DNA from: an uncultured Prevotella sp.
GTDB taxonomy: Bacteria > Bacteroidota > Bacteroidia > Bacteroidales > Bacteroidaceae
Direction of reading: 5' to 3'
NCBI GenBank assembly: GCA_900546345.1
Contig: URCI01000004.1
Coordinates: 1-64,000, forward strand
DNA length: 64,000 bases
Positions 9,042 through 18,021 of the stretch are shown one piece after another (position 1 is the stretch's first letter; the number at the start of each line of letters is the position of its first letter). A program made the translations under genes and the position numbers. Under the pieces are notes generated by a model. That model saw only the letters and a program-made list of their open reading frames with translations, was not told where the DNA came from and ran no database searches.

Positions 9042-9080
9042 AGCCCCACCTGCAGCAACAAGGTGGGGCTGATTTTTATT
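9042..9080 (+). terminator. Bidirectional terminator between the AraC-type gene and ybeY
   Basis: Perfect 10-bp arms AGCCCCACCT (9042-9051) and AGGTGGGGCT (9061-9070) are followed by a T-rich run on the + strand and preceded by an A run, so the hairpin can also end minus-strand transcripts from ybeY. Confidence 0.9.
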
Positions 9081-9158
9081 GGAAGAACGCAGAAAAGGCT
9101 TATAAAGCCTGTTCGGGGAGGCGTTTGGATATACTCAAGCCAATGAAGAGGAGGAAGC

Positions 9159-9584
9159 TTACGCCTTCTGTTCTGCGAGCAGGGCCAAAGCCTTGTTCTC
9201 ATTAGCTTCCATAATCTCGCGCTCTCCAGGTCCTTTGTCGTTGATACCACAAAGATGCAAGATTCCATGAATGATGACTCGGTGAAGCTCATCATCGTAG
9301 GTCTTGCCAAACTGCTCAGCATTACTTCGCACAGTGTCCAACGAGATGACGATGTCTCCATTGATCACATCGCCCTCATCATAATCGAAAGTGATGATGT
9401 CGGTATAATAGTCATGCCCAAGATACTGATTGTTGACTTCGAGAATCTTCTCATCGCTGACAAACATGTAACCGATCTCTCCTACCCGCCGGCCATAAGT
9501 GGCGGCGACAGCCTTAATCCAAGCGGTGGTAGCCCGATGGTTGAATTCCGGCATCTTCACGCCGTCTGACTGATAACTAATCAT
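9159..9584 (-). CDS. ybeY: Endoribonuclease / rRNA maturation factor YbeY
   Basis: YbeY acts in 16S rRNA 3'-end maturation and ribosome quality control. The 141-residue protein has the metal-binding segment HRVIIHGILHLCG near residues 102-114. In the E. coli protein three histidines bind the metal; here two are present and the third position reads Asp (GIND). My recollection is that Bacteroidetes members commonly carry Asp there, so I regard this as a lineage feature. It is the last gene of a minus-strand group after coaD (90 bp gap). Confidence 0.9.
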   Translation of the reverse strand: MISYQSDGVKMPEFNHRATTAWIKAVAATYGRRVGEIGYMFVSDEKILEVNNQYLGHDYYTDIITFDYDEGDVINGDIVISLDTVRSNAEQFGKTYDDELHRVIIHGILHLCGINDKGPGEREIMEANENKALALLAEQKA

Positions 9585-9673
9585 ATTGTTATGGATTAAA
9601 AGTCTAAATAATCTAAGAATCCCATAATTTTATAGAGCAGCCCATGAGCCGGGCTTGTTCATAACCTATTACT

Positions 9674-10153
9674 TCATTCCCGTTTCTTGCCTCCCGGCAG
9701 CATCCAAGAGGCATCTTTATGGAAATGAATCAACTCACGATAAGCCGTTGAAGAAATGCTGGTCATCTCAGGACTGGCATAGATCAGCAATGTCTCCAGG
9801 CCTCCCAGCTTGCGATTATAGTCAGCTTGTACACGCTCATACTCGAAGTCTTGAATGGATCTCACACCTTTAACGACAAAACGTGCTCCAACGCGCTGAG
9901 CAAGGTCAACGGCCAGATCGTTATAAGGTACCACCTCTATGCGTTTCTCGCCGCTGTAGAGCCTCTGAATGGCGTTTACGCGCTCTTCTATCGAGTAGGC
10001 GTGCTGCTTGCGGGGATTATCCCCGACTCCAATGACCAGTTTGTCGAATAAAGGCAATGCGCGCCGTACGATCTCGTCATGACCAATGGTAAACGGGTCA
10101 AAGGAACCGACGAACAGTCCTACACGCTGCTGATGATCTTGATTCATAGACAA
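9674..10153 (-). CDS. coaD: Phosphopantetheine adenylyltransferase
   Basis: CoaD makes dephospho-CoA from 4'-phosphopantetheine and ATP, the penultimate step of CoA synthesis. The 159-residue protein shows the nucleotidyltransferase motif GSFDPFTIGHDEI (T-x-G-H) near the N-terminus, RSIQDFEYE in the middle, and the ISSTAYRELI region at the end. The start at 10153 gives MSMNQDHQQ; an ATG two codons later is equally possible. It lies 87 bp downstream of parE, and a 22-bp tandem repeat fills part of that gap. Confidence 0.95.
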   Translation of the reverse strand: MSMNQDHQQRVGLFVGSFDPFTIGHDEIVRRALPLFDKLVIGVGDNPRKQHAYSIEERVNAIQRLYSGEKRIEVVPYNDLAVDLAQRVGARFVVKGVRSIQDFEYERVQADYNRKLGGLETLLIYASPEMTSISSTAYRELIHFHKDASWMLPGGKKRE

Positions 10154-10171
10154 CCTTCTCCTCCTCTCACT

Positions 10172-10215
10172 TTAGTTATATGATGTGATATTCTTAGTTA
10201 TATGATGTGATATTC
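10172..10215 (-). repeat. 22-bp perfect tandem repeat, two copies, between parE and coaD
   Basis: Units at 10172-10193 and 10194-10215 are identical over all 22 bp; the first 20 read TTAGTTATATGATGTGATAT on the + strand. The unit is AT-rich and does not form a hairpin. Confidence 0.9.
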
Positions 10216-10240
10216 TTCAGATATGTTACGTCTTGGTCAC

Positions 10241-12229
10241 TTATTCGCCGTCATCATCGTGCTCTGCTTCACCTTCCGGCTTATCCTCCTCTATCACCAA
10301 ATTGTCAATGATGAAGTTCTGACGTTCCATGGTATTCTTGCCCATATAATACTCCAGAAGCTTCTGCACTTGGTCGTTCTTGTGCAAAGTGACCTGCTCT
10401 AGTCGTATATCGGGGCCGATAAAGTGCGCAAACTCCTCAGGAGAGATTTCGCCCAAGCCCTTGAATCGCGTGATCTCGGGATCAGGGCCAAGGTCACGAA
10501 TGGCATCAAGACGCTCTTGCTCGGTATAGCAATATCGAGTAATAAAATCGCTCTTCTTCTCATTCTTGAGCAGTTTGGCATCGGCATTGGCAATGACCTG
10601 TTTGTTCTTGATCTTTGATCTGCGGTTACGCACACGGAACAATGGTGTCTGCAGGACATAGACATGCCCCTTCTTGATCAATTCGGGATAAAACTGCAAG
10701 AAGAAAGTGATGACCAGCAGACGGATATGCATACCGTCCACATCAGCATCGGTGGCCACAATCACCTTGTTGTATCGCAGGTCGTCGAGCCCGTCTTCAA
10801 TGTCTAAGGCAGCTTGGAGGAGATTGAACTCCTCATTTTCATAAACCACCTTTTTAGATAGTCCGAAACAATTAAGCGGCTTTCCTCGCAGTGAGAAAAC
10901 AGCCTGTGTATTGACATCCCGACTTTTGGTGATGCTGCCACTAGCGGAGTCTCCCTCTGTAATGAAGATCGAGGACTCCTCCTTGCGATCGTCACGCACA
11001 TCACAGAAATGAATGCGGCAATCGCGCAATTTTCGGTTGTGGAGATTGGCTTTCTTGGCTCGTTCACGTGCAAGCTTAGTCACACCCGCCATCGCCTTGC
11101 GCTCGCGTTCACTTTCCTTGATCTTGTTTTCAAGGATATCGGCGACGTCCTCTTTGTGGATATGCAGATAGTTGTCGACCTCACGCTTAATGAAGTCTCC
11201 CACATACTTATTGATTGTCTCCCCACCCGGCTCCATCAGCGTAGAGCCAAGCTTGATCTTGGTCTGACTCTCAAAGACAGGTTCTTCGACATTGATGGCT
11301 ATAGCGGCCACGATACCATTGCGGATATCGGTATACTCATAATTTTTATCGAAGAACTCTTTTATGGTTTTGGCAATATGTTCCTTAAAGGCACTTTGAT
11401 GTGTACCGCCTTGTGTGGTATGCTGTCCATTGACAAAACTATGGTATTCCTCCCCATACTGATTGGTATGAGTAAAGGCGATCTCAATGTCTTCTCCTTT
11501 GATATGTACAATAGGATAGAGAGGATCTACCGTCATATTGTCCACCAACAGATCCTCCAGTCCATTGCGACTCTTGATACGCCGCCCATTATACATGATC
11601 GTCAGACCTGAGTTGAGATAAGTATAATTACGGAGCATCGTCTCAACAAATTCATCGTGAAACGAATAATTCTTAAACAGCGTATCGTCGGGCTTGAAGA
11701 AGATGTAGGTGCCGTTTTCGTCTTGTGTCTCTTCGGTATGGTCTTCTTTCAGCACTCCCTTCTCAAAAACAAGGCAGCGCACCGTACCCTCACGAAAGCT
11801 CTTCACTTCAAAACGGGAACTCAAGGCGTTGACCGCCTTCACACCGACACCATTCAGTCCCACACTTTTTTTAAAAGCCTTGGAATCGTATTTACCTCCT
11901 GTATTGAGCACAGAGACAGCCTCTACAAGCTTACCCTGAGGGATGCCACGTCCATAGTCGCGGACAGACACGCTCAGATTGTTGATGATGTCCACCTCAA
12001 TGCGGTCTCCGGCGTGCATCTTAAACTCATCAATAGAGTTGTCGATCACCTCCTTCAACAACACATACACGCCATCTTCAGGCAGAGAGCCGTCACCTAA
12101 GCGTCCGATATACATACCAGGACGCGTACGCACATGCTCCATGTCACTCAAATGGCGAATGTTATCATCGGTATAAGCCACAGTGGGCTGTTCCTGCGGA
12201 TTGGAGTTTTTATTTTTTATTTCAGACAT
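10241..12229 (-). CDS. parE: DNA topoisomerase IV subunit B
   Basis: The ATPase subunit of a type IIA topoisomerase that decatenates daughter chromosomes. The 662-residue protein has the GHKL ATPase domain (MEHVRTRPGMYIGRLGDGS, EVIDNSIDEF, YGRGIP, GLNGVGVKAVNAL), the transducer domain, and the TOPRIM domain with TEGDSASGS and DADVDGMHIR. The opening IRHLSDMEHVRTRPGMYIG favours ParE over GyrB (which usually has LEGLEAVRKRP), but this is judged by eye. An acidic tail closes the protein. parC is not in the window. Confidence 0.88.
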   Translation of the reverse strand: MSEIKNKNSNPQEQPTVAYTDDNIRHLSDMEHVRTRPGMYIGRLGDGSLPEDGVYVLLKEVIDNSIDEFKMHAGDRIEVDIINNLSVSVRDYGRGIPQGKLVEAVSVLNTGGKYDSKAFKKSVGLNGVGVKAVNALSSRFEVKSFREGTVRCLVFEKGVLKEDHTEETQDENGTYIFFKPDDTLFKNYSFHDEFVETMLRNYTYLNSGLTIMYNGRRIKSRNGLEDLLVDNMTVDPLYPIVHIKGEDIEIAFTHTNQYGEEYHSFVNGQHTTQGGTHQSAFKEHIAKTIKEFFDKNYEYTDIRNGIVAAIAINVEEPVFESQTKIKLGSTLMEPGGETINKYVGDFIKREVDNYLHIHKEDVADILENKIKESERERKAMAGVTKLARERAKKANLHNRKLRDCRIHFCDVRDDRKEESSIFITEGDSASGSITKSRDVNTQAVFSLRGKPLNCFGLSKKVVYENEEFNLLQAALDIEDGLDDLRYNKVIVATDADVDGMHIRLLVITFFLQFYPELIKKGHVYVLQTPLFRVRNRRSKIKNKQVIANADAKLLKNEKKSDFITRYCYTEQERLDAIRDLGPDPEITRFKGLGEISPEEFAHFIGPDIRLEQVTLHKNDQVQKLLEYYMGKNTMERQNFIIDNLVIEEDKPEGEAEHDDDGE

Positions 12230-12268
12230 TTAGTTATGATAGGATGAGGGGTATAAAATTTCTTGAAG

Positions 12269-13411
12269 TCAGCCGATAGCCTTTCGATAACAACGGCGAC
12301 GCTTATGATTGATATGCTCCAGCGCACTCCACTGGCTCTGCACACCACTGTTGCTTTCCATCTCCACCTGCGACTCGCCCCACTTGAATCCATATTTGAT
12401 GTATCGTGGGATCAAGTCGGCAAAGAGCAGAGCGTTAGCTCCCTTGGCACGGTATTCAGGACGGAAGCCGATCAGCAACAAGTCCACGCCATCCGTCTTA
12501 TGGCATTTGGCAGCTCTGAGCACATGCCACCAGCCGAAAGGCAGCAATCGGCCACGGCGGCATTTCTGCATGGCATGGGACATAGACGGCATGGTAATAC
12601 CTACACCTGCGATGCGATCATTATTATTGCCGTCAACGATCACCGTGACGAGACTAAGATCCAGCGCTGGCATATATGACTTGACATACTGGTCGATCTG
12701 TCTTTCTGTTAAGGCAACAAAGCCATACAAGTCTTTATAGGTCTCATTGATGACTCGGAAGACTTCGTGGGCATAGCTATTCTTCACATCCTTCATCGTG
12801 ATCTTCTTCACATGCAGATTGTAGCGTTTCTCGACGATGGCAGCCACCTTTTCATATTTCTCAGGAACAGTATCCGGAACAGGCATGTAATACTCGACGT
12901 AGTCATTGTCTTTGTCCCATCCACCCATTTTTTCCATGTGCTGAGGATAATAGGCATAGTTGTAGATGGTAGGCATGGTGCCCAGCTTGTCAAAGCCCCA
13001 GGTGAGCATGCCTTCCGGGTCGAGGTCTGTAAAGCCAAGCGGACCGACAACAGAATTCATACCTTTCTGACGACCATATTCTGCCACAGCATCCAGCAAA
13101 GCCTTGCTCACCTCGATGTCGTCAATAAAGTCGATCCATCCAAAGCGCACGTCTTTGACATTCCAGCGCTCATTGGCACGATGATTGATAATGGCAGCTA
13201 CCCGACCCGCCAACTTTCCATCTTTATAGGCAAGATAATATTCTGCTTCACAGAAGTCAAACGCCACATTCTTGTCTTTGCGCAACGTTGCCATCTCATC
13301 AATGAACAGATTGGGTACATCGTAAGGGCAACCCGCATAAAGATCATAATGGAAATCTATAAACGCGGCGAGCTCTTTGCGAGTCTCTACCTTTTTTATT
13401 TCTACAGACAT
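12269..13411 (-). CDS. GNAT-like acetyltransferase family protein
   Basis: This 380-residue cytoplasmic protein resembles the long GNAT-like proteins of Bacteroidales that databases sometimes mislabel as GTP cyclohydrolase. The N-terminal half has an acetyltransferase-like fold pattern (YYLAYKDGKLAGRVAAIINHRAN, then VVGPLGFTDLDPEGML) and the C-terminal half a second one (FRVINETYKDLYGFV, VDLLLIGFRPEYRAKGANAL). Substrate is unknown. It has a full promoter upstream and parE 39 bp downstream, so the two are probably co-transcribed. Confidence 0.65.
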   Translation of the reverse strand: MSVEIKKVETRKELAAFIDFHYDLYAGCPYDVPNLFIDEMATLRKDKNVAFDFCEAEYYLAYKDGKLAGRVAAIINHRANERWNVKDVRFGWIDFIDDIEVSKALLDAVAEYGRQKGMNSVVGPLGFTDLDPEGMLTWGFDKLGTMPTIYNYAYYPQHMEKMGGWDKDNDYVEYYMPVPDTVPEKYEKVAAIVEKRYNLHVKKITMKDVKNSYAHEVFRVINETYKDLYGFVALTERQIDQYVKSYMPALDLSLVTVIVDGNNNDRIAGVGITMPSMSHAMQKCRRGRLLPFGWWHVLRAAKCHKTDGVDLLLIGFRPEYRAKGANALLFADLIPRYIKYGFKWGESQVEMESNSGVQSQWSALEHINHKRRRCYRKAIG

Positions 13412-13446
13412 GAATGAATCTCTTATATTTAACGATTAAAGACTTG

Positions 13447-13477
13447 CAAAGTTAGTGATTTTTAGTCAAATAGCAAA
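13447..13477 (-). promoter_or_regulatory. Promoter of the GNAT-like gene and parE
   Basis: Read on the minus strand, TTTG (13474-13477) is followed after 19 bp by TAACTTTG (13447-13454), a full match to the Bacteroidetes promoter. The start codon is about 35 bp beyond the -7 box. Confidence 0.75.
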
Positions 13478-13585
13478 AGCTATTCACCAAATTAACAATT
13501 TCATTTCTAAGTCTCTACCTACGTCTTCGATGTTTGGGACACTCCTATCAACCCAGTATAAAAGCCTCTTGTCTGTCGCAAAGAT

Positions 13586-14803
13586 TCAAGCAGGCCGACA
13601 CAAGAACAAGAGATGTCTGTGACGAACCGTGGTAGCAAATATATAACTATTGCCCCCATCACGCAGGCGAAGCCGTTTGCGAAGTTCCACGGCTGTCATT
13701 GGAAAGTTACGAACAGCTACGTTGGCTTGGTCAACATCCTTGAGTGTCATCTTTAACTCTCGTTTATTAAGCGATGAAATCGCCAATATTTCAAACTGGC
13801 GTCCAGGGAAATCAGAGATAGACTCGCGTGAGAAGAAAAGATGAGAATTGCGGTCTGCCATCTCCACCGCATAGCTCGCACACAATTCGGAAAAGCATCC
13901 TGCCTTCATCAGACTTGCATTAGGTACAGATAAGAAACGATACGAATCAAGCTCACGATCATTGACACAACGCACAGAACTACCAGCAGTATCATGTGTA
14001 ACATATGTGAAAGGCGTGTCATCATTCACGCAAGTCACTGTGAAGGGACGTTGCTGACGCGTAGCCAACAAAAGCAATTCCTTGCACTCGTTATGCACAG
14101 CAAGGATATGCACCTCCATAAACACGGATTGTGTCGTAGCTCTTTTGAGTTGTCTGACAGCCTCGTGCCAGTCAAGCATAGGCGATAGCTTCATCATCAC
14201 GCCTGTAGAGACGCTCATCATGCGGTCGAAGAGTTGCAGCACATCGGGCGTGCAGTCCTCCAGTCCCGATACCTTTCTTCCATGAAGATCACGCCGGGCA
14301 GGATCTATGAAAAGGAAGCGGGAAGAGTCATCATTGATATTTTTAAGAAACTCCGTGCTGTCCTCATGGACAATAACGGCATTGGGCAAGCCCAGGCATG
14401 GCATATTATAGCGCGCCAGACCACACAAATGTTCATCACGCTCCACATACACAGCCTTACCAAAAGCATGCGCCAGGAACGAGAAATCCACGCCCCATCC
14501 CCCTGTCAGATCGATCAAGGTCATGTGCCGGGCATTCTCTCCAAGTATCTTTTCAATCAGATGTCGCTTATATTCCGCTGTTGTCTGAGAGCTACACTGC
14601 TCCATATTGAGATGTGGAGGATAGATGATGTTGTCACAGGCAGCCCATTGTGGCACCTTTTCCACAGCCTTCTGCCATCCGGCTATTTGGTCCAACGCGT
14701 ACGGCATATCCACTTGTGGGTATCTGTCAGCTTGCAGAGCCAGTAGTCTGACATCGTCTTTTCGATGTTGCAAGATGAAGTCAGCTGTTACAAATTTACA
14801 CAT
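13586..14803 (-). CDS. Class I SAM-dependent methyltransferase with THUMP-like C-terminus
   Basis: The 405-residue protein has a SAM-binding motif I (MTLIDLTGGWGVDFSFLA) near residue 100, motif II AVYVERDEHL and a motif IV-like FLFIDPARRD around 175. The C-terminal part (about 320-400: FEILAISSLNKRELK, NFPMTAVELRKRLRLRDGG) resembles the THUMP-like domain found with such methyltransferases in Bacteroidetes. The DPAR motif suggests modification of a nucleic acid or an amino group, but the substrate is not known. It is a single-gene unit; no clear promoter was found for it. Confidence 0.75.
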   Translation of the reverse strand: MCKFVTADFILQHRKDDVRLLALQADRYPQVDMPYALDQIAGWQKAVEKVPQWAACDNIIYPPHLNMEQCSSQTTAEYKRHLIEKILGENARHMTLIDLTGGWGVDFSFLAHAFGKAVYVERDEHLCGLARYNMPCLGLPNAVIVHEDSTEFLKNINDDSSRFLFIDPARRDLHGRKVSGLEDCTPDVLQLFDRMMSVSTGVMMKLSPMLDWHEAVRQLKRATTQSVFMEVHILAVHNECKELLLLATRQQRPFTVTCVNDDTPFTYVTHDTAGSSVRCVNDRELDSYRFLSVPNASLMKAGCFSELCASYAVEMADRNSHLFFSRESISDFPGRQFEILAISSLNKRELKMTLKDVDQANVAVRNFPMTAVELRKRLRLRDGGNSYIFATTVRHRHLLFLCRPA

Positions 14804-14859
14804 AATATATTCAAAAATGCTACAATTATTATCAGATAACGCAAATACTTGGCAAAATA

Positions 14860-14891
14860 TTTGGTTATATCAAATGAATTTTCTATATTTG
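14860..14891 (+). promoter_or_regulatory. Promoter of the 38-codon gene
   Basis: TTTG at 14860-14863, a 20-bp spacer, and TATATTTG at 14884-14891 match the Bacteroidetes consensus fully. The ATG is 36 bp beyond the -7 box. Confidence 0.8.
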
Positions 14892-14926
14892 CAACGTGAA
14901 ACTTTATATCCAATCATTAATAAACC

Positions 14927-15043
14927 ATGAAAACAAGTAGTAAAACCCTAGCTGGCATCTTCCAAGAAGAGAACATTCAAAGGAAGAAAAACGAAGAAGA
15001 CGATCTCTGCCAAAAACTTGGTGGAGAAGTTTGGTATCAGTAA
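14927..15043 (+). CDS. Microprotein of 38 residues, unknown function
   Basis: A 39-codon reading frame (MKTSSKTLAG at the start, GGEVWYQ at the end) sits alone between the divergent methyltransferase gene and the convergent frd operon. It has a full promoter 36 bp upstream and a strong terminator 31 bp downstream, and the ORF is the only sizeable one on that roughly 200-nt transcript. The product is hydrophilic, rich in Glu and Lys, with one Cys and one Trp, no signal peptide and no membrane helix. I recognise no family. The alternative is a non-coding RNA that happens to contain this ORF. Confidence 0.7.
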   Translation: MKTSSKTLAGIFQEENIQRKKNEEDDLCQKLGGEVWYQ

Positions 15044-15074
15044 GTAATCATTCAATCCTATTGAAGAACGAGGA

Positions 15075-15114
15075 ATGAGGGCCGATCCGATGAGGATCAG
15101 CCCTCATTTTTTTT
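15075..15114 (+). terminator. Terminator of the 38-codon gene
   Basis: ATGAGGGC (15075-15082) pairs with GCCCTCAT (15100-15107), with an inner GATCC/GGATC stem, followed by eight T residues. Confidence 0.92.
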
Positions 15115-15182
15115 GTATGCTCCCTTCCTTGTTTTTGCAGCCGAACAGTCCGTACTTGCTCCAGGGCCGTGGTCGGGTTAAC

Positions 15183-15223
15183 ATAAAATAAGGAGTCCGG
15201 ATCAGCTCTGGACTCCTTATTTA
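15183..15223 (-). terminator. Terminator of the frd operon
   Basis: Perfect 11-bp arms at 15188-15198 and 15210-15220 (GGACTCCTTAT read on the + strand for the right arm). On the minus strand the stem is followed by a T-rich stretch. It lies 36 bp after the frdB stop. Confidence 0.85.
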
Positions 15224-15258
15224 TATATAGCGAGAATCAATCTGCTATTCTGCGCGCA

Positions 15259-16014
15259 TTAGTCAGCCAACTTAGCCTTGATGAACTCACGGTTCAGGCG
15301 GGCGATATTGGCGATAGACTCATTCTTCGGGCACTCTGCCTCGCAAGCGCGGGTGTTGGTGCAGTTACCGAAGCCGAGCTCTTCCATCTTGGCGACCATT
15401 GCCTTGGCGCGTTTTGCGGCCTCAGGACGGCCTTGTGGCAGCAGAGCCAGCTGACTGACCTTCGAGCTGACGAAAAGCATGGCAGAGCCGTTTTTGCAGG
15501 CTGCTACGCAAGCACCACAACCGATGCAGGTAGCGCAGTCCATAGCCTCGTCGGCATCCTGCTTAGGAATGAGGATAGCGTTAGCATCCTGAGCCTGACC
15601 GGTGCGCACGGAAGTATAACCGCCGGCAGCAATGATTTTGTCAAAGGCAGAACGATCGACCATGCAGTCCTTGATCACAGGGAAAGCAGCCGAGCGCCAT
15701 GGTTCCACAGTGATTACGTCGCCGTCATGGAAGCGACGCATGTAGAGCTGGCAGGTAGTAGCGCCCTGTGCGGGACCGTGAGGATGACCGTTGATGTAGA
15801 GCGAGCACATACCGCAGATACCTTCGCGGCAGTCGTGGTCAAAGACGAACGGCTCCTTGTTAGCCTCGATGAGCTGCTCGTTGAGGATATCCAGCATCTC
15901 CAGGAAAGAGGTGTCGCCAGGGATATCCTTCATCTCAAAGGTATCAAAATGGCCCTCAGCCGTAGGACCGTTCTGACGCCATACTTTCAGTGTGAATGAA
16001 ATATTTGTATCCAT
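15259..16014 (-). CDS. frdB: Fumarate reductase / succinate dehydrogenase iron-sulfur subunit
   Basis: The 251-residue subunit carries electrons between the membrane cytochrome and the flavoprotein. It has the [2Fe-2S] ligands CREGICGMC followed by a later Cys in the N-terminal ferredoxin domain, and the [4Fe-4S]/[3Fe-4S] ligands CIGCGACVAAC and CTNTRACEAECPK in the C-terminal domain. Last gene of frdCAB, 16 bp after frdA. In an anaerobic Bacteroidales the complex most likely works as fumarate reductase in succinate production; sequence alone does not fix the direction. Confidence 0.95.
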   Translation of the reverse strand: MDTNISFTLKVWRQNGPTAEGHFDTFEMKDIPGDTSFLEMLDILNEQLIEANKEPFVFDHDCREGICGMCSLYINGHPHGPAQGATTCQLYMRRFHDGDVITVEPWRSAAFPVIKDCMVDRSAFDKIIAAGGYTSVRTGQAQDANAILIPKQDADEAMDCATCIGCGACVAACKNGSAMLFVSSKVSQLALLPQGRPEAAKRAKAMVAKMEELGFGNCTNTRACEAECPKNESIANIARLNREFIKAKLAD

Positions 16015-16030
16015 TGTCTTGATTCCTTAA

Positions 16031-17980
16031 TTAAGATTTATAGTTTCTCGTCTGAACCTTGATGTACTGATAGTTCAAGTCTTCCTTGAGCAACTCAGGA
16101 GCCGTCTCGTCAGAGCCGTTGTACTTCCAGCAAGCCACATACATATAGTTCTCATCATCACGCTTAGCCTCACCGTCTTCGGTCTGGCTTTCCTCACGGA
16201 AGTGTCCGCCGCAGCTCTCGTTGCGGTTCAGCGCATCGTAAGCGATGAGCTCTCCCATGGTGATGAAGTCACGCAAGTGGATAGCCTTGTCAAGTTCCAC
16301 GTTCAGACCCTCGCGCGATCCAGGGATGCGGACGTGCTCGTCGAACTCTACGCGGATGTCTTTGAGCATCTTCAGAGCCTTTTCCAGTCCCTCCTTGTTA
16401 CGTGCCATACCGACATAGTTCCACATGATGCCGTAGAGCTTCTTGTGGATAGAGTCGACACTCTGGTCGTGATACTTGGTGTTCATCAGGCGCTGCATTT
16501 CAGCCTCCACACCTTTCTCGGCCTCTTCAAACTCAGGACGGTCGGTACTGTACAAAGGCACAGTGATCTGATCAGCCAGATAGTTCTGCATGGTATAAGG
16601 AATCACGAAGTAACCGTCGCTCAGACCCTGCATCAGAGCAGAAGCACCCAGGCGGTTAGCGCCGTGGTCAGAGAAGTTGCACTCACCCAGGGCGAAGAGA
16701 CCCTTGATAGAAGTCTGCAACTCATAGTCAACCCACAGACCACCCATCGTATAGTGGATAGCGGGGAAGATCATCATAGGATTCTCGTGAGGATCCACGT
16801 CGGTAATCTCCTGATACATATCGAAGAGGTTGCCATAACGCTGATCGACAACGTCACGGCCCAGGCGCTGGAAAGCCTCAGAGAAATCGAGGAACACAGC
16901 CAAACCGGTGTTGTTTACGCCATAGCCCTTGTCGGTACGCTCCTTAGCCGCACGTGAAGCCACGTCACGCGGCACGAGGTTACCGAAGGCAGGATAGCGG
17001 CGCTCCAAGTAATAGTCGCGGTCTTCCTCAGGAATGTCGCGGCCCTTGATCTCACCACGCTGCAGTTTCTTAGCGTCCTCGAGCTTCTTAGGCACCCAGA
17101 TACGGCCATCGTTACGCAGAGACTCAGACATCAGCGTCAGCTTACTCTGCTTGTCACCGTGTACAGGAATACAGGTCGGGTGGATCTGAACGAAGCAGGG
17201 GTTAGCGAAGTAAGCACCCTTGCGGTAAGCCTGCAGTGCTGCGGTGCAGTTGCAGCCCATAGCGTTGGTGGAAAGGAAGTAGGTATTGCCATAGCCACCG
17301 GTAGCCAAGCATACAGCATGTGCTGTATAGCGCTCGAGTTTACCGGTTACGAGGTTCTTGGCAATGATACCGCGTGCGCGACCGTCAATGATGACGATGT
17401 CCTCCATCTCGGTACGAGTGTGGAGCTCTACAGTGCCGCGGTTGACCTCTTTCATCAGAGAAGAGTAAGCACCGAGCAACAGCTGCTGACCGGTCTGACC
17501 CTTGGCATAGAATGTACGGCTGACCTGCACACCACCGAAAGAACGGTTGGCGAGCATACCACCATACTCACGTGCGAAAGGCACACCCTGTGCGACGCAC
17601 TGGTCGATGATGTTTGCGCTGACCTCAGCCAGACGATATACGTTGGCCTCACGTGCGCGGTAGTCACCACCTTTGATAGTATCGTAGAACAGACGGTAGA
17701 CGCAGTCACCATCGTTCTGGTAGTTCTTTGCTGCATTGATACCACCCTGGGCAGCGATAGAGTGAGCGCGACGGGGTGAATCCTGGATGCAGAAGTTAAT
17801 CACGTGGAAGCCCATCTCACCCAGAGAGGCGGCAGCACTGGCACCAGCCAAGCCGGTACCCACGACAATGATGCTCAGCTTACGCTTGTTGGCGGGGTTG
17901 ACCAGTTTCTGGTGTGCTTTATAGTTGGTCCATTTTTCAGCCAAAGGGCCTTCAGGAATCTTAGAATCTATTTGTGACAT
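16031..17980 (-). CDS. frdA: Fumarate reductase / succinate dehydrogenase flavoprotein subunit
   Basis: The 649-residue catalytic subunit binds FAD and reduces fumarate on the cytoplasmic face of the inner membrane. Visible are the dinucleotide fold IIVVGTGLAGASAAASLGE, the covalent-FAD histidine in RRAHSIAAQGGINAA, and the FAD/substrate segments ATGGYGNTYF, HPTCIP and GALGECNFSDHGANRLGA-like LGECNFSDHGANRLG. The size and sequence style are those of the type that pairs with a single cytochrome b subunit. Centre of the frdCAB operon. Confidence 0.95.
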   Translation of the reverse strand: MSQIDSKIPEGPLAEKWTNYKAHQKLVNPANKRKLSIIVVGTGLAGASAAASLGEMGFHVINFCIQDSPRRAHSIAAQGGINAAKNYQNDGDCVYRLFYDTIKGGDYRAREANVYRLAEVSANIIDQCVAQGVPFAREYGGMLANRSFGGVQVSRTFYAKGQTGQQLLLGAYSSLMKEVNRGTVELHTRTEMEDIVIIDGRARGIIAKNLVTGKLERYTAHAVCLATGGYGNTYFLSTNAMGCNCTAALQAYRKGAYFANPCFVQIHPTCIPVHGDKQSKLTLMSESLRNDGRIWVPKKLEDAKKLQRGEIKGRDIPEEDRDYYLERRYPAFGNLVPRDVASRAAKERTDKGYGVNNTGLAVFLDFSEAFQRLGRDVVDQRYGNLFDMYQEITDVDPHENPMMIFPAIHYTMGGLWVDYELQTSIKGLFALGECNFSDHGANRLGASALMQGLSDGYFVIPYTMQNYLADQITVPLYSTDRPEFEEAEKGVEAEMQRLMNTKYHDQSVDSIHKKLYGIMWNYVGMARNKEGLEKALKMLKDIRVEFDEHVRIPGSREGLNVELDKAIHLRDFITMGELIAYDALNRNESCGGHFREESQTEDGEAKRDDENYMYVACWKYNGSDETAPELLKEDLNYQYIKVQTRNYKS

Positions 17981-18021
17981 AATTTGTTGATGCTAATGAT
18001 AAATGATGTAAGGAATCGGAT

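Noticed and set aside
10241..12229. Reading the topoisomerase subunit as GyrB
   Set aside because: The N-terminal motif and general resemblance favour ParE, though a proper tree would be needed to settle it.
16202..16957. Long open frame of 251 codons on the + strand inside frdA
   Set aside because: It is antisense to a well-supported flavoprotein gene and has no recognisable motif. The same holds for other long antisense frames such as 633-1739, 3277-4137, 4910-5746, 30075-31043, 47232-48269 and 59840-60913.
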